From Rhodospirillaceae bacterium (lineage in GTDB: Bacteria > Pseudomonadota > Alphaproteobacteria > Rhodospirillales > Rhodospirillaceae): a DNA stretch of 37,914 nt. The DNA lies in assembly GCA_019752235.1 (NCBI GenBank), contig JAIEMI010000303.1:1-37914 (forward strand). The letters are read 5' to 3'. Positions within the stretch are counted from its first letter, which is position 1. Each line of letters begins with the position of its first letter. Under the pieces are notes generated by a model. The model was given only the letters and a program-made list of their open reading frames with translations. It did not search any database and had not been told where the DNA came from. Of the stretch, positions 9,454 to 18,664 are shown one piece after another. Both the position numbers and the translations under genes were made by a program.

Positions 9454-9805
9454 TAGGCCTTTTCGCGTTAAATTCGTTACTCATCGTGCGGCGCTTCATC
9501 AACACGTTGATATTGCTAAAACAGCGACGAGCCGAAAAAGGAGGTTTGAAGTGGGATCGAGGAAATCGGAGCAAATCGGCCCAAAGCAACTCCGGCAAAT
9601 CCACGTGCAGGTCATGGTGTTTGCGGATTAACTTCATGCGATTGACGACTTCCGGTTTACGAAGCGAATTCGTCGCGCGCCCGCCGTGCGCACGCTTCTA
9701 AAGCGCAGACTGTCCGCGCGCGGCAGTACAATAAACCCACCGATCTCGTGACTTCATGGCACGACAAAATAAGCCGGCGCTTCCACGCACTAACGCAGGC
9801 ACGGG

Positions 9806-11770
9806 CTACTTGCCGCGATAGGTGGGAATGAGCGGGGGATTCTTATTATCGTCGGGACGCATGTGCCGGGACACAACATCGACGCCGAGCTCCTTGAGCG
9901 GCGGCGCGAATTCCTTGTCGATCAAAATGATCTGATGGTCGCTGAGCTCACCAGCCTTGAGCTCATAGACCATGTTGTAAAATCCTTTGAACTGCGCGCG
10001 GTTTTCACGTTCGCTGATATTCTTCATTGGAGAATCGATGATGAGCACGTCGGGAAGTGGCGCCTTGATTCCAGCGGCTAGCCGGTGCACGGCAATGGCA
10101 AAGCAGGTCTTAAACAGCGTCTTCTTGCCGCCACTGCTAATCGTGGCAAACGAAGTGACCGTGGGATCTTCCGCAGTTGGCCCGAGAATTTCCGGGTAAA
10201 AGGTAGTGGCGGAAATCTCGACCTTGTCGGATCGCGTGATCCCGGGAATGCCGGACCGGACGAGACAATCGAGAAAATAGTCCTTCAGCAGCGTCAGGTT
10301 CGTGGCATCGCTTTCGGCCGCCGCACGGGCTTCTTTTAAGGCCGCACGCAACTTTTCCTCTTGGCCTTGGATGATGCCGATCCGCTCCCGCTGCCTGTCT
10401 AGTGTCTGCGGCAAACGCATCAGAGACTTCAGGTTTGCCGCTTCCTGCAAAAGGGCGGCGCGCTCGCGTTCCTTCGTCACCATGTTCGCCAGGTAAGCCG
10501 AGTCATAGCTAACGGAAAGTTCGTTTCTTTCCCGTTCAATACGGGCCTTCTCGCCCATAAGCGCGTCCCGGTCGCGACTGAGTTTTTCGCGCGCCTTGTC
10601 ATGGCGGACGATAATGTCACGTAATTCGGCAATGCGCGTCTTCGCGTCCCGTTCGATGATCGAGACATCCGCCTCAGCCGTGCGATCGGCATATTCCGTT
10701 TGGCCGCACACGGAACAGTCGCCTGGGGCACGGTCCGGAAGGAGTTGCGTGCACCGCGGACAACTGTGAAACGCAACGTTCGACAGGATGGCGCGTGCCG
10801 ACACGGATCGGTTCACTTTGATAAACAGCGTTTCGAGTTCATTCAAGTGCCGCTGATCGCGATCCTTGGCGGTGCGCAAATCGTCGAGGGCCGCATCGAT
10901 CTCGGCAATGAGCTTGCCGAGGCGAAGTGCTTCGGCGCGGAGGCCATCGACGGCGTGCGCCGTTGGCCTTTGAGCATCCGGCCTGCGCGCGACTACGATC
11001 TCGCCTTGAATATCAGCGGCCTTGGCTTCCAAGATCTCTGCCCGACCGAAAATTTCAATTTCCGAGCCGACGCCGACATCGCGCAGTGCCGCGCCGAGGC
11101 TTTCGACGCTCGCCTCCGTGGCTTGGCGTTCGCCTCTAAGCTGATCGAGCTCCGCTTCAATCTCGGCAACGCGTTCGTCATGGAAACCGATTACGAAACG
11201 CAGGACATCCCGGCTCTTGAGGCGTTTGAAAGGGTGAGCGTTCTCATCCAAGTGAAAGAACGAGCTGTCGATCTCATCTTGGTCCAAGTAGCAGTACCAC
11301 AGCAGATCGCGAATGGAGAGGCGGCCGCTTCCGCTGTCGTGCTTGACTTTACTGCGGCGGACACGCGGCGCCTTCACGCCGGAGAGCCAGAAAATGAGAT
11401 CCGACAGGTTCTCCACGCCGGTGCCGGGGATTTTCTCCCCCGCGGCGTCGCGCGCGGGCAAAATGACTTGCGTGGCGTCGTCGCCGTTGCCCCAGGAAGC
11501 GAAAACCTGGGACGCGTCCCGTTGACGTTCAATTTCTATATCGGCGTCTCTAAGCGAAATCGAAAGCTTGGCTCCCACGAACTCATTCTGCAGCGCGGGC
11601 GTGAGTTCGATGTTCCCGCCGAGACAATAGTCAATCAGCCGCGCGATGCTGGTTTTGCCCGCTCCCATCTGACCCCAAAAATAGTGCACATTGGCCAGGG
11701 GAATCGGAATGTCGCCTTGCCGCAGGCCAAGCGTAAGATCTTTTAACCGGAACTGCATTCCATTCCCCAC
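9806..11770 (-). CDS. SMC/Rad50-like ABC ATPase (LmuB/DdmC- or ABC-3C-type defence component)
   Basis: Walker A GQMGAGKTS, coiled-coil middle with CPRC-X11-CSVC hook, ABC signature-like ISSGGKKT, Walker B DVLIIDSP; last gene of a tightly packed three-gene operon. Start may be GTG 11770 or ATG 11758. Confidence 0.85.
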   Translation of the reverse strand: MGNGMQFRLKDLTLGLRQGDIPIPLANVHYFWGQMGAGKTSIARLIDYCLGGNIELTPALQNEFVGAKLSISLRDADIEIERQRDASQVFASWGNGDDATQVILPARDAAGEKIPGTGVENLSDLIFWLSGVKAPRVRRSKVKHDSGSGRLSIRDLLWYCYLDQDEIDSSFFHLDENAHPFKRLKSRDVLRFVIGFHDERVAEIEAELDQLRGERQATEASVESLGAALRDVGVGSEIEIFGRAEILEAKAADIQGEIVVARRPDAQRPTAHAVDGLRAEALRLGKLIAEIDAALDDLRTAKDRDQRHLNELETLFIKVNRSVSARAILSNVAFHSCPRCTQLLPDRAPGDCSVCGQTEYADRTAEADVSIIERDAKTRIAELRDIIVRHDKAREKLSRDRDALMGEKARIERERNELSVSYDSAYLANMVTKERERAALLQEAANLKSLMRLPQTLDRQRERIGIIQGQEEKLRAALKEARAAAESDATNLTLLKDYFLDCLVRSGIPGITRSDKVEISATTFYPEILGPTAEDPTVTSFATISSGGKKTLFKTCFAIAVHRLAAGIKAPLPDVLIIDSPMKNISERENRAQFKGFYNMVYELKAGELSDHQIILIDKEFAPPLKELGVDVVSRHMRPDDNKNPPLIPTYRGK

Positions 11771-11771
11771 C

Positions 11772-12344
11772 TCACGGCGTGATTTCCTCGCCCCACCGCA
11801 TGTTCACGATCTCCGGGACGGCCTCGTAGACAAATTCCTTCAAGCGCATGGCGGTCATCGCGCCGACGGCTTTGACAATGAGGTCGCTGCGGTCCTTCAA
11901 TTGGCCGAAATGCGTGTCCGTCCGGAAAGTGTCGGCTAACGATCTGCCGGCATCGGTCAATCCAATCTCGACCGTATTGCCCTCCAGGTTCAAGGCGACG
12001 AGGCCGCGGGCCGACAGGAGGCCTAACCACCGGCGATAGCGCGAGTCCCAGGGACCATAGCGGAACCGGATCATCTTCGTCTCCACTGATGTCCGCTCAC
12101 GGGGTTCAATCGCCAAGGCTTGAGCGCCTTTTCCAAGCTTCACCAGGGCCCGCTCGAGACAGGTCGGATATCGGAGCAGGAAATCCAACTTCGCGAGCTT
12201 GGTGATCCCCTCGATGGCCTTGGCTTTCGTCGCAGCGGTCGTCTTGCGCTCATCGGCACTGCGGAGAAGGATCAGGAGACGCCCGAGATGGAGTTCATCC
12301 GCGTTCTCCACTTCGGCGACAGCTCGGACAAGACGAAGGGACAT
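11772..12344 (-). CDS. Small middle component of a three-component ABC/SMC defence operon (ABC-3C MC or DdmB/LmuC-like)
   Basis: 190 aa, winged-helix-like features (FRYGPWDSRYRRWLGLLSARGLVAL...VEIGLTDAGRSLADTF); sandwiched between nuclease and ATPase genes with gaps of 13 nt and 1 nt. Confidence 0.7.
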   Translation of the reverse strand: MSLRLVRAVAEVENADELHLGRLLILLRSADERKTTAATKAKAIEGITKLAKLDFLLRYPTCLERALVKLGKGAQALAIEPRERTSVETKMIRFRYGPWDSRYRRWLGLLSARGLVALNLEGNTVEIGLTDAGRSLADTFRTDTHFGQLKDRSDLIVKAVGAMTAMRLKEFVYEAVPEIVNMRWGEEITP

Positions 12345-12357
12345 GACTGTGTCCCTC

Positions 12358-13665
12358 CTAAGACTGGTCGTCGATGGGGAAGCGCGCGCTCCACCAGACC
12401 CGGCATTCCCGCGTCAAAAGGGCAGCCACGCCGATCAGGCATTCGTAGGCGTGATGACCAAGTTCCGTTTTTCGGTCGACTTCCAGCTTACGCAGCCGGT
12501 CTTGCACGTCGATCAGCATGGCCGCCCCGTAGGGCGCCGTTTGCTGACTTACGCGCAGATGCGCCTCGCTGCACTCGCCTAACACTAGTTGCTCGACTTG
12601 CTGCAGAAGTTCGGGATAACGCTCCGGCCGCCGATGCGCGTCTTCGATGAGGCTGTATTCAGCGGCGCGCTCACGCTGTTGCATGTAATCGATTTGCTCG
12701 CCAAGCCCGCCACGCTCCAGCTTTTTTTCGAGCACCCTCCCAGTTTGTGTGACGCCGATTTTCAGTTCGGGCGACCCAGGGAATTTCAGTTGAGGTCTTG
12801 CGCCCGCCGCGGGCAACACCGTCGACATGACATCGATCGACACCCGTTTTTCACTGAGCGAAGGATCTACATCCGTCGCGTGGCCCGGCGCCCAGACGTG
12901 GCGGCGCGGTACCGTCACATGGAGCGATGATGCCCGGTAAATGATCGCAACGAGAGCGTCGCGGCACTCATTCAGTTGCTGCGCGTTGAGCGCTCCGTAA
13001 CCCTCGACATTCGCTAGGTGCTCGTTGGATAGAGCTGCATCGGATTCTTCGCGCGACGGTCCGTGCACCACGTGCATGCGCCGCAGGGCGTCGAACAAGG
13101 CGTCGGCAGCGCAGCCGCACTGAGCCTGGATATCCTGGAACGCTCTGAGGTACGGCTGCTGCAGTGCCCCGGCGGTCCCGCACCCCCGAATATGATTCAA
13201 AAACAGAGATGGACACCGCCCGCGACGGCGGTCGTTGCGGTTTGCATCTGTGACCGTGTCGCATTGCTTATTCGAGACAAAGAACAAGTCATGGACCTGA
13301 TCTTTGTAATCTGCCACGAGGTCGACGAAGCGCCCGATGGATTTGACGAGATCGTCATCCGCCAGCGTCCAGGCTCCGGACTCCGGCTTTGACGTCTTGA
13401 TTTGGTAGCCGTCGAATTTTCCATCGGACCGCTCGGCGAGGAAGTCCTCGTGCTGCTCGCACCAGATGGCCCTATACGGGCGTTCCCCGCGGCTTGCGGC
13501 TGCCAGCAACACCACACCGTAGCTGTGCTGGTAACGGTAATTTCTGGCCGTTGCATCTCCGGGGTCGGTCGTCGGCCGGGCGTCCACAGGACTAGGCTGT
13601 GCAGCGGCGTCCGCCTTTCGGCGCCCCGGCGTCCCTGTTTTTTTCGCTTTCCCCGCCACGTTCAT
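12358..13665 (-). CDS. DUF4297/Cap4-type restriction-endonuclease-fold effector
   Basis: ARNYRYQHSYGVVLLAAA...YRAIWCEQHEDFLAERSDGKFDGYQIKTSK: E...D-x-YQIKT PD-(D/E)xK-like active site; first gene of the operon. Confidence 0.75.
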   Translation of the reverse strand: MNVAGKAKKTGTPGRRKADAAAQPSPVDARPTTDPGDATARNYRYQHSYGVVLLAAASRGERPYRAIWCEQHEDFLAERSDGKFDGYQIKTSKPESGAWTLADDDLVKSIGRFVDLVADYKDQVHDLFFVSNKQCDTVTDANRNDRRRGRCPSLFLNHIRGCGTAGALQQPYLRAFQDIQAQCGCAADALFDALRRMHVVHGPSREESDAALSNEHLANVEGYGALNAQQLNECRDALVAIIYRASSLHVTVPRRHVWAPGHATDVDPSLSEKRVSIDVMSTVLPAAGARPQLKFPGSPELKIGVTQTGRVLEKKLERGGLGEQIDYMQQRERAAEYSLIEDAHRRPERYPELLQQVEQLVLGECSEAHLRVSQQTAPYGAAMLIDVQDRLRKLEVDRKTELGHHAYECLIGVAALLTRECRVWWSARFPIDDQS

Positions 13666-13845
13666 CCGGACGCCCCACTTACCTTCTTAATCATTGCTGG
13701 TGAGGTCGAGGGATGCAACCAGCGATTAAGTTGGATCTCCAGAAAGCCATCAATTGATACTTCGCCGAAACTAACCAGGCGCTAAAATCGCGTACCTGGA
13801 CAAAATCATCGCCGCCGTCAGCACAGGCACCAAGTGTCGACGGCC

Positions 13846-14688
13846 CTACGGTGCCGGCCGTCCCGGTTTTACAGACCGCGCCAAAATTTTGAGGTAGTCA
13901 CCAGTTATCATCCCATGCCCGGTGTCTAACAGGCGCCGCAGGCGACTGCGGCGCCAATCCGTGGCAAAGCCGGCGTCTCGAGTTCCGTTGTAAAGTTGGA
14001 TCGCAATGTCGGGCTGGCTGACGCCCGCGCGTTCCATGTCGATTGCTTTCAGCGCCAGCAGCCAACGTGAAGCGTAAGAATCAGTCGAAAACATTCGAGC
14101 CGGGAAGCGCTTTTGTTTTTGCAAAGCAACTAACCGTTCTACCGGCAAACGGCGCGCTCGTAGCGTCTCCGGCTCTGAGAGCACGTAAGCCAACCGAACA
14201 GGGCCATCGAGAACTGTGCCGCTGATGACGTGGATCTGTATTGAATGAAATCCATTTGAAAGCAAAACGTGCTCAGAGTCCGGCGCCTTTAATATCCTCA
14301 CTGCAAAATTCAAATCGCGGAAATCAAGCGCTTCTGAGCCGTGGCTTGCGGGCGCTACAGCCGCCACCGGAATGACGCTCGGATCGTATTCGGGCCGCCA
14401 AAAAATAGCGGCATTGGTATAGGGACGGGAATGCACTTCTGGAAAGCAGAGCCCCCATTCATCGTGATAGTGCGTTTGCAGCTCCAGCATTTCGAGATAC
14501 GGATGCTCACGGAGCATGTGTCGCGTTAGTCCAAGTGAATTGTTTACACCGCGAGCATACTCAGGGTTCCGTCGAAGCCATTCCCACGCCCAGCCAGCCG
14601 ACCCTAATCTCAACAATGCTTTTTCACTCAATTCTTGAAACAGATTGCGTTCCAAATTAGCCACGGTCTGCCCTCCTGGAGGGATCAT
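13846..14688 (-). CDS. DUF6499-DUF2285 protein, FseA-like ICE excision activator
   Basis: N-part AWEWLRRNPEYARGVNN...WGLCFPE...AIFWRPEYDPSVIPV (DUF6499-like) and C-part VRLAYVLSEPETLRARRLPVERLVAL...ALKAIDMERAGVSQPDIAIQLYN...WRRSRLRRLLDTGHGMITGDYLKIL (DUF2285-like). Confidence 0.8.
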   Translation of the reverse strand: MIPPGGQTVANLERNLFQELSEKALLRLGSAGWAWEWLRRNPEYARGVNNSLGLTRHMLREHPYLEMLELQTHYHDEWGLCFPEVHSRPYTNAAIFWRPEYDPSVIPVAAVAPASHGSEALDFRDLNFAVRILKAPDSEHVLLSNGFHSIQIHVISGTVLDGPVRLAYVLSEPETLRARRLPVERLVALQKQKRFPARMFSTDSYASRWLLALKAIDMERAGVSQPDIAIQLYNGTRDAGFATDWRRSRLRRLLDTGHGMITGDYLKILARSVKPGRPAP

Positions 14689-14807
14689 CCCGCCTATGTT
14701 TCATCGCGGGTCGAAACATACTACTTATAGTAGAATGCTACAGAAGGGAAGTTCTTTTAATATCTCGGTCAGGTTGTCGGAATCCTAAGTAAGCGGAAGC
14801 AGCGGTC

Positions 14808-15320
14808 ATGGGCGAGGTTATTCGTTTTCCACTTCAGCATGCGCGCGAGCGCGGTTTGATGTGCCCACCACTTAAAATCCATTTCCCCGCGTTGTACCGG
14901 ACGGTGCAGACCGTGACACAGGCGGACCTCGATGCTTTGAAAGCGCCGGGCCCGCCGCTCAATGGCTTCGTCGACTACGCCATCAATCCGAATCTAAGCT
15001 ATTTCGGTCACGTTGAACGCCAGCGCACTACCCACGTTATCGACCCGCGATTTGACTCTCTCGTCTTGCGTCATCATGCGCAGTCCGAACTCGCAATCGC
15101 TTATTTGACAGCGTTGTCCGATGTTGCGACCGAGGAAATTGATAATCCGGTGATCGGGACGGACAGCGGCACTTTTACGCTTGTCCGGCGTCCTACGAGG
15201 AAAACTTGGCCCGGCCCTTTGGTAATCTACAAAGCAGAATTCAAGACCGCTGAGGATGAACGTGATTGGACCCTCATCATCGGGCCAGATGGCCAAGAAA
15301 TCTGCGAACTCGACCTGTAA
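14808..15320 (+). CDS. Conserved-looking hypothetical protein, divergent from FseA-like gene
   Basis: 170 aa ORF starting MGEVIRFPLQHARERG; no recognised domain. Confidence 0.6.
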   Translation: MGEVIRFPLQHARERGLMCPPLKIHFPALYRTVQTVTQADLDALKAPGPPLNGFVDYAINPNLSYFGHVERQRTTHVIDPRFDSLVLRHHAQSELAIAYLTALSDVATEEIDNPVIGTDSGTFTLVRRPTRKTWPGPLVIYKAEFKTAEDERDWTLIIGPDGQEICELDL

Positions 15321-15461
15321 TCACGTTCGCGGGCGGGCACGTCTGCGATAAGAAAGAAACCCGCGATTTCAAAGCCCTCACTAATTCTGCGGGAGCAAAT
15401 CGTTACCGGCGTGAACGGCTCCACTCTAGCGCGGCTATCATTCTCCGGTTTCGCATAGGAA

Positions 15462-16043
15462 TTAACGCGCTCGCATCGTCTTAAGCGCCCGGTGAGACGC
15501 GAAAGGAAGGATGAGCGCGAGTGCAATCGCGTCCGGCCAGCTCTCGCCGGTCAGCCAGACGCCAACGGCGCCGGCGAGAACGGCGGCAGCACTGATCATA
15601 TCGTTCCGTGCACCACACCATGCCGCCTTCATTTTGGCGTTTCCCACTCGCTGGTGATAAAGCAGAACGAAGGCCACGGCATTGACGATGAAGAATAGCC
15701 CTCCCACCGCGCCCATCACCCTCGCATCTGGTACAATGCTGTAAATATGGTTCCAGACCGCCACGCCAAAGGTCCAACAGCACAGCAAGAGGGCAAACAC
15801 GCCGGCCATCGTGTTCAGCGTGCCCTCCTGCCGGGCAGACCACCGCGGCTTTATGACGCTTTCTGTCACGGTCTTCGTGTTGACCGTTTCCAACGCGTCG
15901 ATCTGAAGTGACGCGGACCCGGCAATTATGCCTGCGCCAAGTTCGATAATAAATGCCGCCTGCATGACGGTAAAAGCCATCCACAGCAGTTTGCGATTTT
16001 TGGCGCGTTCAAGTTTCCATCGTTGTGCACGAGCCTTTCCCAT
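15462..16043 (-). CDS. Divergent small cation-transporter-like (CDF-related) membrane protein
   Basis: 193 aa, multiple TM segments; MKAAWCGARNDMISAAAVLAGAVGVWLTGESWPDAI aligns with MRSVWLCSRNDAIGN-type small CDF proteins, but the TM2 metal motif is altered (LQIDALETVNTKTV). Confidence 0.7.
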   Translation of the reverse strand: MGKARAQRWKLERAKNRKLLWMAFTVMQAAFIIELGAGIIAGSASLQIDALETVNTKTVTESVIKPRWSARQEGTLNTMAGVFALLLCCWTFGVAVWNHIYSIVPDARVMGAVGGLFFIVNAVAFVLLYHQRVGNAKMKAAWCGARNDMISAAAVLAGAVGVWLTGESWPDAIALALILPFASHRALKTMRAR

Positions 16044-16063
16044 TCGGTCCTAATCCTTCGTTC

Positions 16064-18604
16064 TTAAGCGCTGGATTGGATCGGGTCGCGATAGGCCAGA
16101 AGCCGCAAGGCATTTACCACAACAAGAATCGTTGATCCTTCATGCAGCAGAACCGCCATCCCGATTTTGAGGCCAAAAACCGTCGCCGGAATCAGGAATA
16201 GGACCATGCCAAGGCTCACCCACAGATTTTGACGGATGATGCTGCGTGTGCCGCGGCTCAGTCCCACGGCAAAGGGAAGTGTGCGAAGATCGTCCGCCAT
16301 GAGCGCGACATCTGCGGTCTCCAAGGCGACATCAGAACCCGCCGCGCCCATCGCAATGCCGACGGTCGCGTTTGCCATCGCAGGCGCGTCATTGACGCCG
16401 TCGCCGACCATGGCGACGGGGCCGTGTTTCATAAGGCGCTGAATCGTGGCGACCTTATCTTCCGGCATCAAATTTCCGTATGTCTTGCCTACACCCACCT
16501 CGTTACCAACAGCTTCAGCGACGAGGTTGTTGTCACCCGTAAGCATGATGATGTCTTTCACGCCGAGCTTGCGAAGTGTTGCGAGGACCGACTTTGCTGC
16601 GTCACGTGGCTTGTCCATGAGGCCAATCGCACCCAGGTAGCGTTTGCCCTTTGTGACCAGCATCACCGTACGGCCTCGAAGCTCCAGCATATTGGCTGTA
16701 CTCTTCATTTCCGACGTGACGGCCTCGCGCAGGTTCTCACTGAATAGCGCGAGTTTGCCGACATAGACCTCCTCAGATCCAACCATCGCAGTAACGCCGC
16801 GGCCTGTGACTGCGCGGACGTTATCCGCTGTGGGTATCTGTACGGTCTTATCGAGTTGCTCAGTCCCATCGCGCACGACAGCGGCTGCAAGGGGGTGATC
16901 ACTCAACCGCTCAACGGAGATGGCGGCAGCCAGCAACTCCTGCGCCTCGACGCCCGTCGCGGGCACTACATCAACCACACGGGGTTTGCCTTCGGTCAAT
17001 GTGCCCGTTTTGTCGAACGCGATAGCCGTGAGTGAGCCGAGGTTTTCAAGAGGACCGCCACCTTTAACAAGCACGCCACCACGGGCTGCACGGGCGACGC
17101 CGGCCAAAACGGCACTCGGGGTGGCGATTGCGAGTGCGCACGGGCTTGCCGCCACAAGGACCGCTAAGGCCCGATAAAAGCTGTCACGGAAAGGCTCATC
17201 AATGATCGTCCAGGCGAACAGCAGAATGCCAACGAAAGCAAGGATGACAGGTACGAAGATTCGCTCAAACTTGTCGGTGAAGCGTTGTGTCGGGGACTTT
17301 TGCGCCTCGGCTTCACTCACCATCTTCACAACGCGGGACAGCGTGTTATCGGATGCCAGGCGCGCAACATAGATTTCGAGAGCGCCGGCACCATTGATGG
17401 TGCCTGCATAAACTCGGCTTTCGGCTGGCACTGCGTCAGGACGGGTTGCTGCGGCTTTGGCATCGCCCACGGCAACTTTATCGACAGGGATGCTCTCGCC
17501 CGTGATGGGCGCCTGGTCAACGCTACTGGCGCCTTTGAGAACAAAACCGTCCGCCGGAATGCGACCGTTTGGCCGAGCGATAACCGTGTCGCCTACCACT
17601 AATTCCTCGACCGAAACCTCAATCGGTTTGCCATCGCGAATGACCTCGGCCTTGCGCGGCGCGATCTGGCCCAATGCTTCAATCGCTTTCCGAGCCTTGC
17701 CCATGGCAAAGTTTTCGAGCGAATGGCCAATGCTGAAAAGAAAGAGAAGGAGAGCGCCTTCGGCCCATTCGCCTAAAACTGCTGCGCCGGCCGCAGCGAC
17801 CAACATCAATGAATCAATTTCCAGGCTTTTGCGCTGAAGATTTTCGATAGCCTCCCGGAGCGTGTAAAAGCCGCCGAAGAAATATGAGGCAACGTAGAGC
17901 GCAAGAGGAATCCAGGCGGGAGCAGCGAAGAATTGTTGCAGGACGTAGCCAAGCGCAACGCATACACCGCTCAGGATCGCAAAATACAACTCAGCGTTCT
18001 TGCCGAGCATGCCGCCGTGCGCGTGGTCGTGGCCGCGCTTGTCCTTGCCATTCTCACCGTGGCTATGTTGGTGGTCGTCGCTATCGCCGTGGTCATGCTT
18101 CTCACGGCTGGGGTGATGTGTATGGCCCTCAAGAGCGAGCGTCTCTGCCTCACTCACGGTGACATTAAGTTTAGCGAGGGCGTCCCGGATAGCCCGCTCC
18201 GTAATCTGGCTTCTATCAAACTCGATACGAATGACGCCGCTGAGAGCCGCATCCGCTTGAAGAACCCCCGGCAGGCCGGCCAGGCTGTCAGCGATCGTAC
18301 GTACCCGTCTTTGATGGCGCAGGCCATCGACATGCCAAAGAATGTGGCCGAAGCGTTGGCTAATCTGCGCTCCGGTACTATGCACAATCTCACGCAGGCG
18401 CGAGAGTTGGATTTTGTTGGGGTCATAGTGGACACAAAGTTTGGCGGGCTCATTGGCCGATGCTGCAATGACGTGGACACGGTCCACGCCGGGGCGGCCG
18501 TTCAGATCATTCAGGAGACGTCCGACACAAGCGTCCGCCTCGTCCGGCGCATTGGGCAGGATTAACGGAAGGTTGAGCTGCAAACGGGGGGTGTCGGTGC
18601 TCAC
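16064..18604 (-). CDS. P1B-4-type heavy-metal ATPase (Zn/Co/Cd class)
   Basis: 846 aa; [61 protein letters not shown]-terminal HMA-like regions lacking CxxC and a His/Asp-rich linker. Confidence 0.93.
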   Translation of the reverse strand: MSTDTPRLQLNLPLILPNAPDEADACVGRLLNDLNGRPGVDRVHVIAASANEPAKLCVHYDPNKIQLSRLREIVHSTGAQISQRFGHILWHVDGLRHQRRVRTIADSLAGLPGVLQADAALSGVIRIEFDRSQITERAIRDALAKLNVTVSEAETLALEGHTHHPSREKHDHGDSDDHQHSHGENGKDKRGHDHAHGGMLGKNAELYFAILSGVCVALGYVLQQFFAAPAWIPLALYVASYFFGGFYTLREAIENLQRKSLEIDSLMLVAAAGAAVLGEWAEGALLLFLFSIGHSLENFAMGKARKAIEALGQIAPRKAEVIRDGKPIEVSVEELVVGDTVIARPNGRIPADGFVLKGASSVDQAPITGESIPVDKVAVGDAKAAATRPDAVPAESRVYAGTINGAGALEIYVARLASDNTLSRVVKMVSEAEAQKSPTQRFTDKFERIFVPVILAFVGILLFAWTIIDEPFRDSFYRALAVLVAASPCALAIATPSAVLAGVARAARGGVLVKGGGPLENLGSLTAIAFDKTGTLTEGKPRVVDVVPATGVEAQELLAAAISVERLSDHPLAAAVVRDGTEQLDKTVQIPTADNVRAVTGRGVTAMVGSEEVYVGKLALFSENLREAVTSEMKSTANMLELRGRTVMLVTKGKRYLGAIGLMDKPRDAAKSVLATLRKLGVKDIIMLTGDNNLVAEAVGNEVGVGKTYGNLMPEDKVATIQRLMKHGPVAMVGDGVNDAPAMANATVGIAMGAAGSDVALETADVALMADDLRTLPFAVGLSRGTRSIIRQNLWVSLGMVLFLIPATVFGLKIGMAVLLHEGSTILVVVNALRLLAYRDPIQSSA

Positions 18605-18664
18605 GGAATCAATCCTTACAAACAGCGTTTTGGCCAGGTATTCGAGCCTGAAAAGGCATGCGTC

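Noticed and set aside
9454-9805. Possible small excisionase (RDF) gene between integrase and defence operon
   Set aside because: Only spurious Arg-rich ORFs overlapping the integrase end were seen; no HTH or RDF-like sequence recognised.
10700-11746. 348-aa plus-strand ORF antisense to the SMC-like ATPase
   Set aside because: Opposite strand has Walker A, signature, Walker B and hook motifs; the antisense frame has no recognisable domain.
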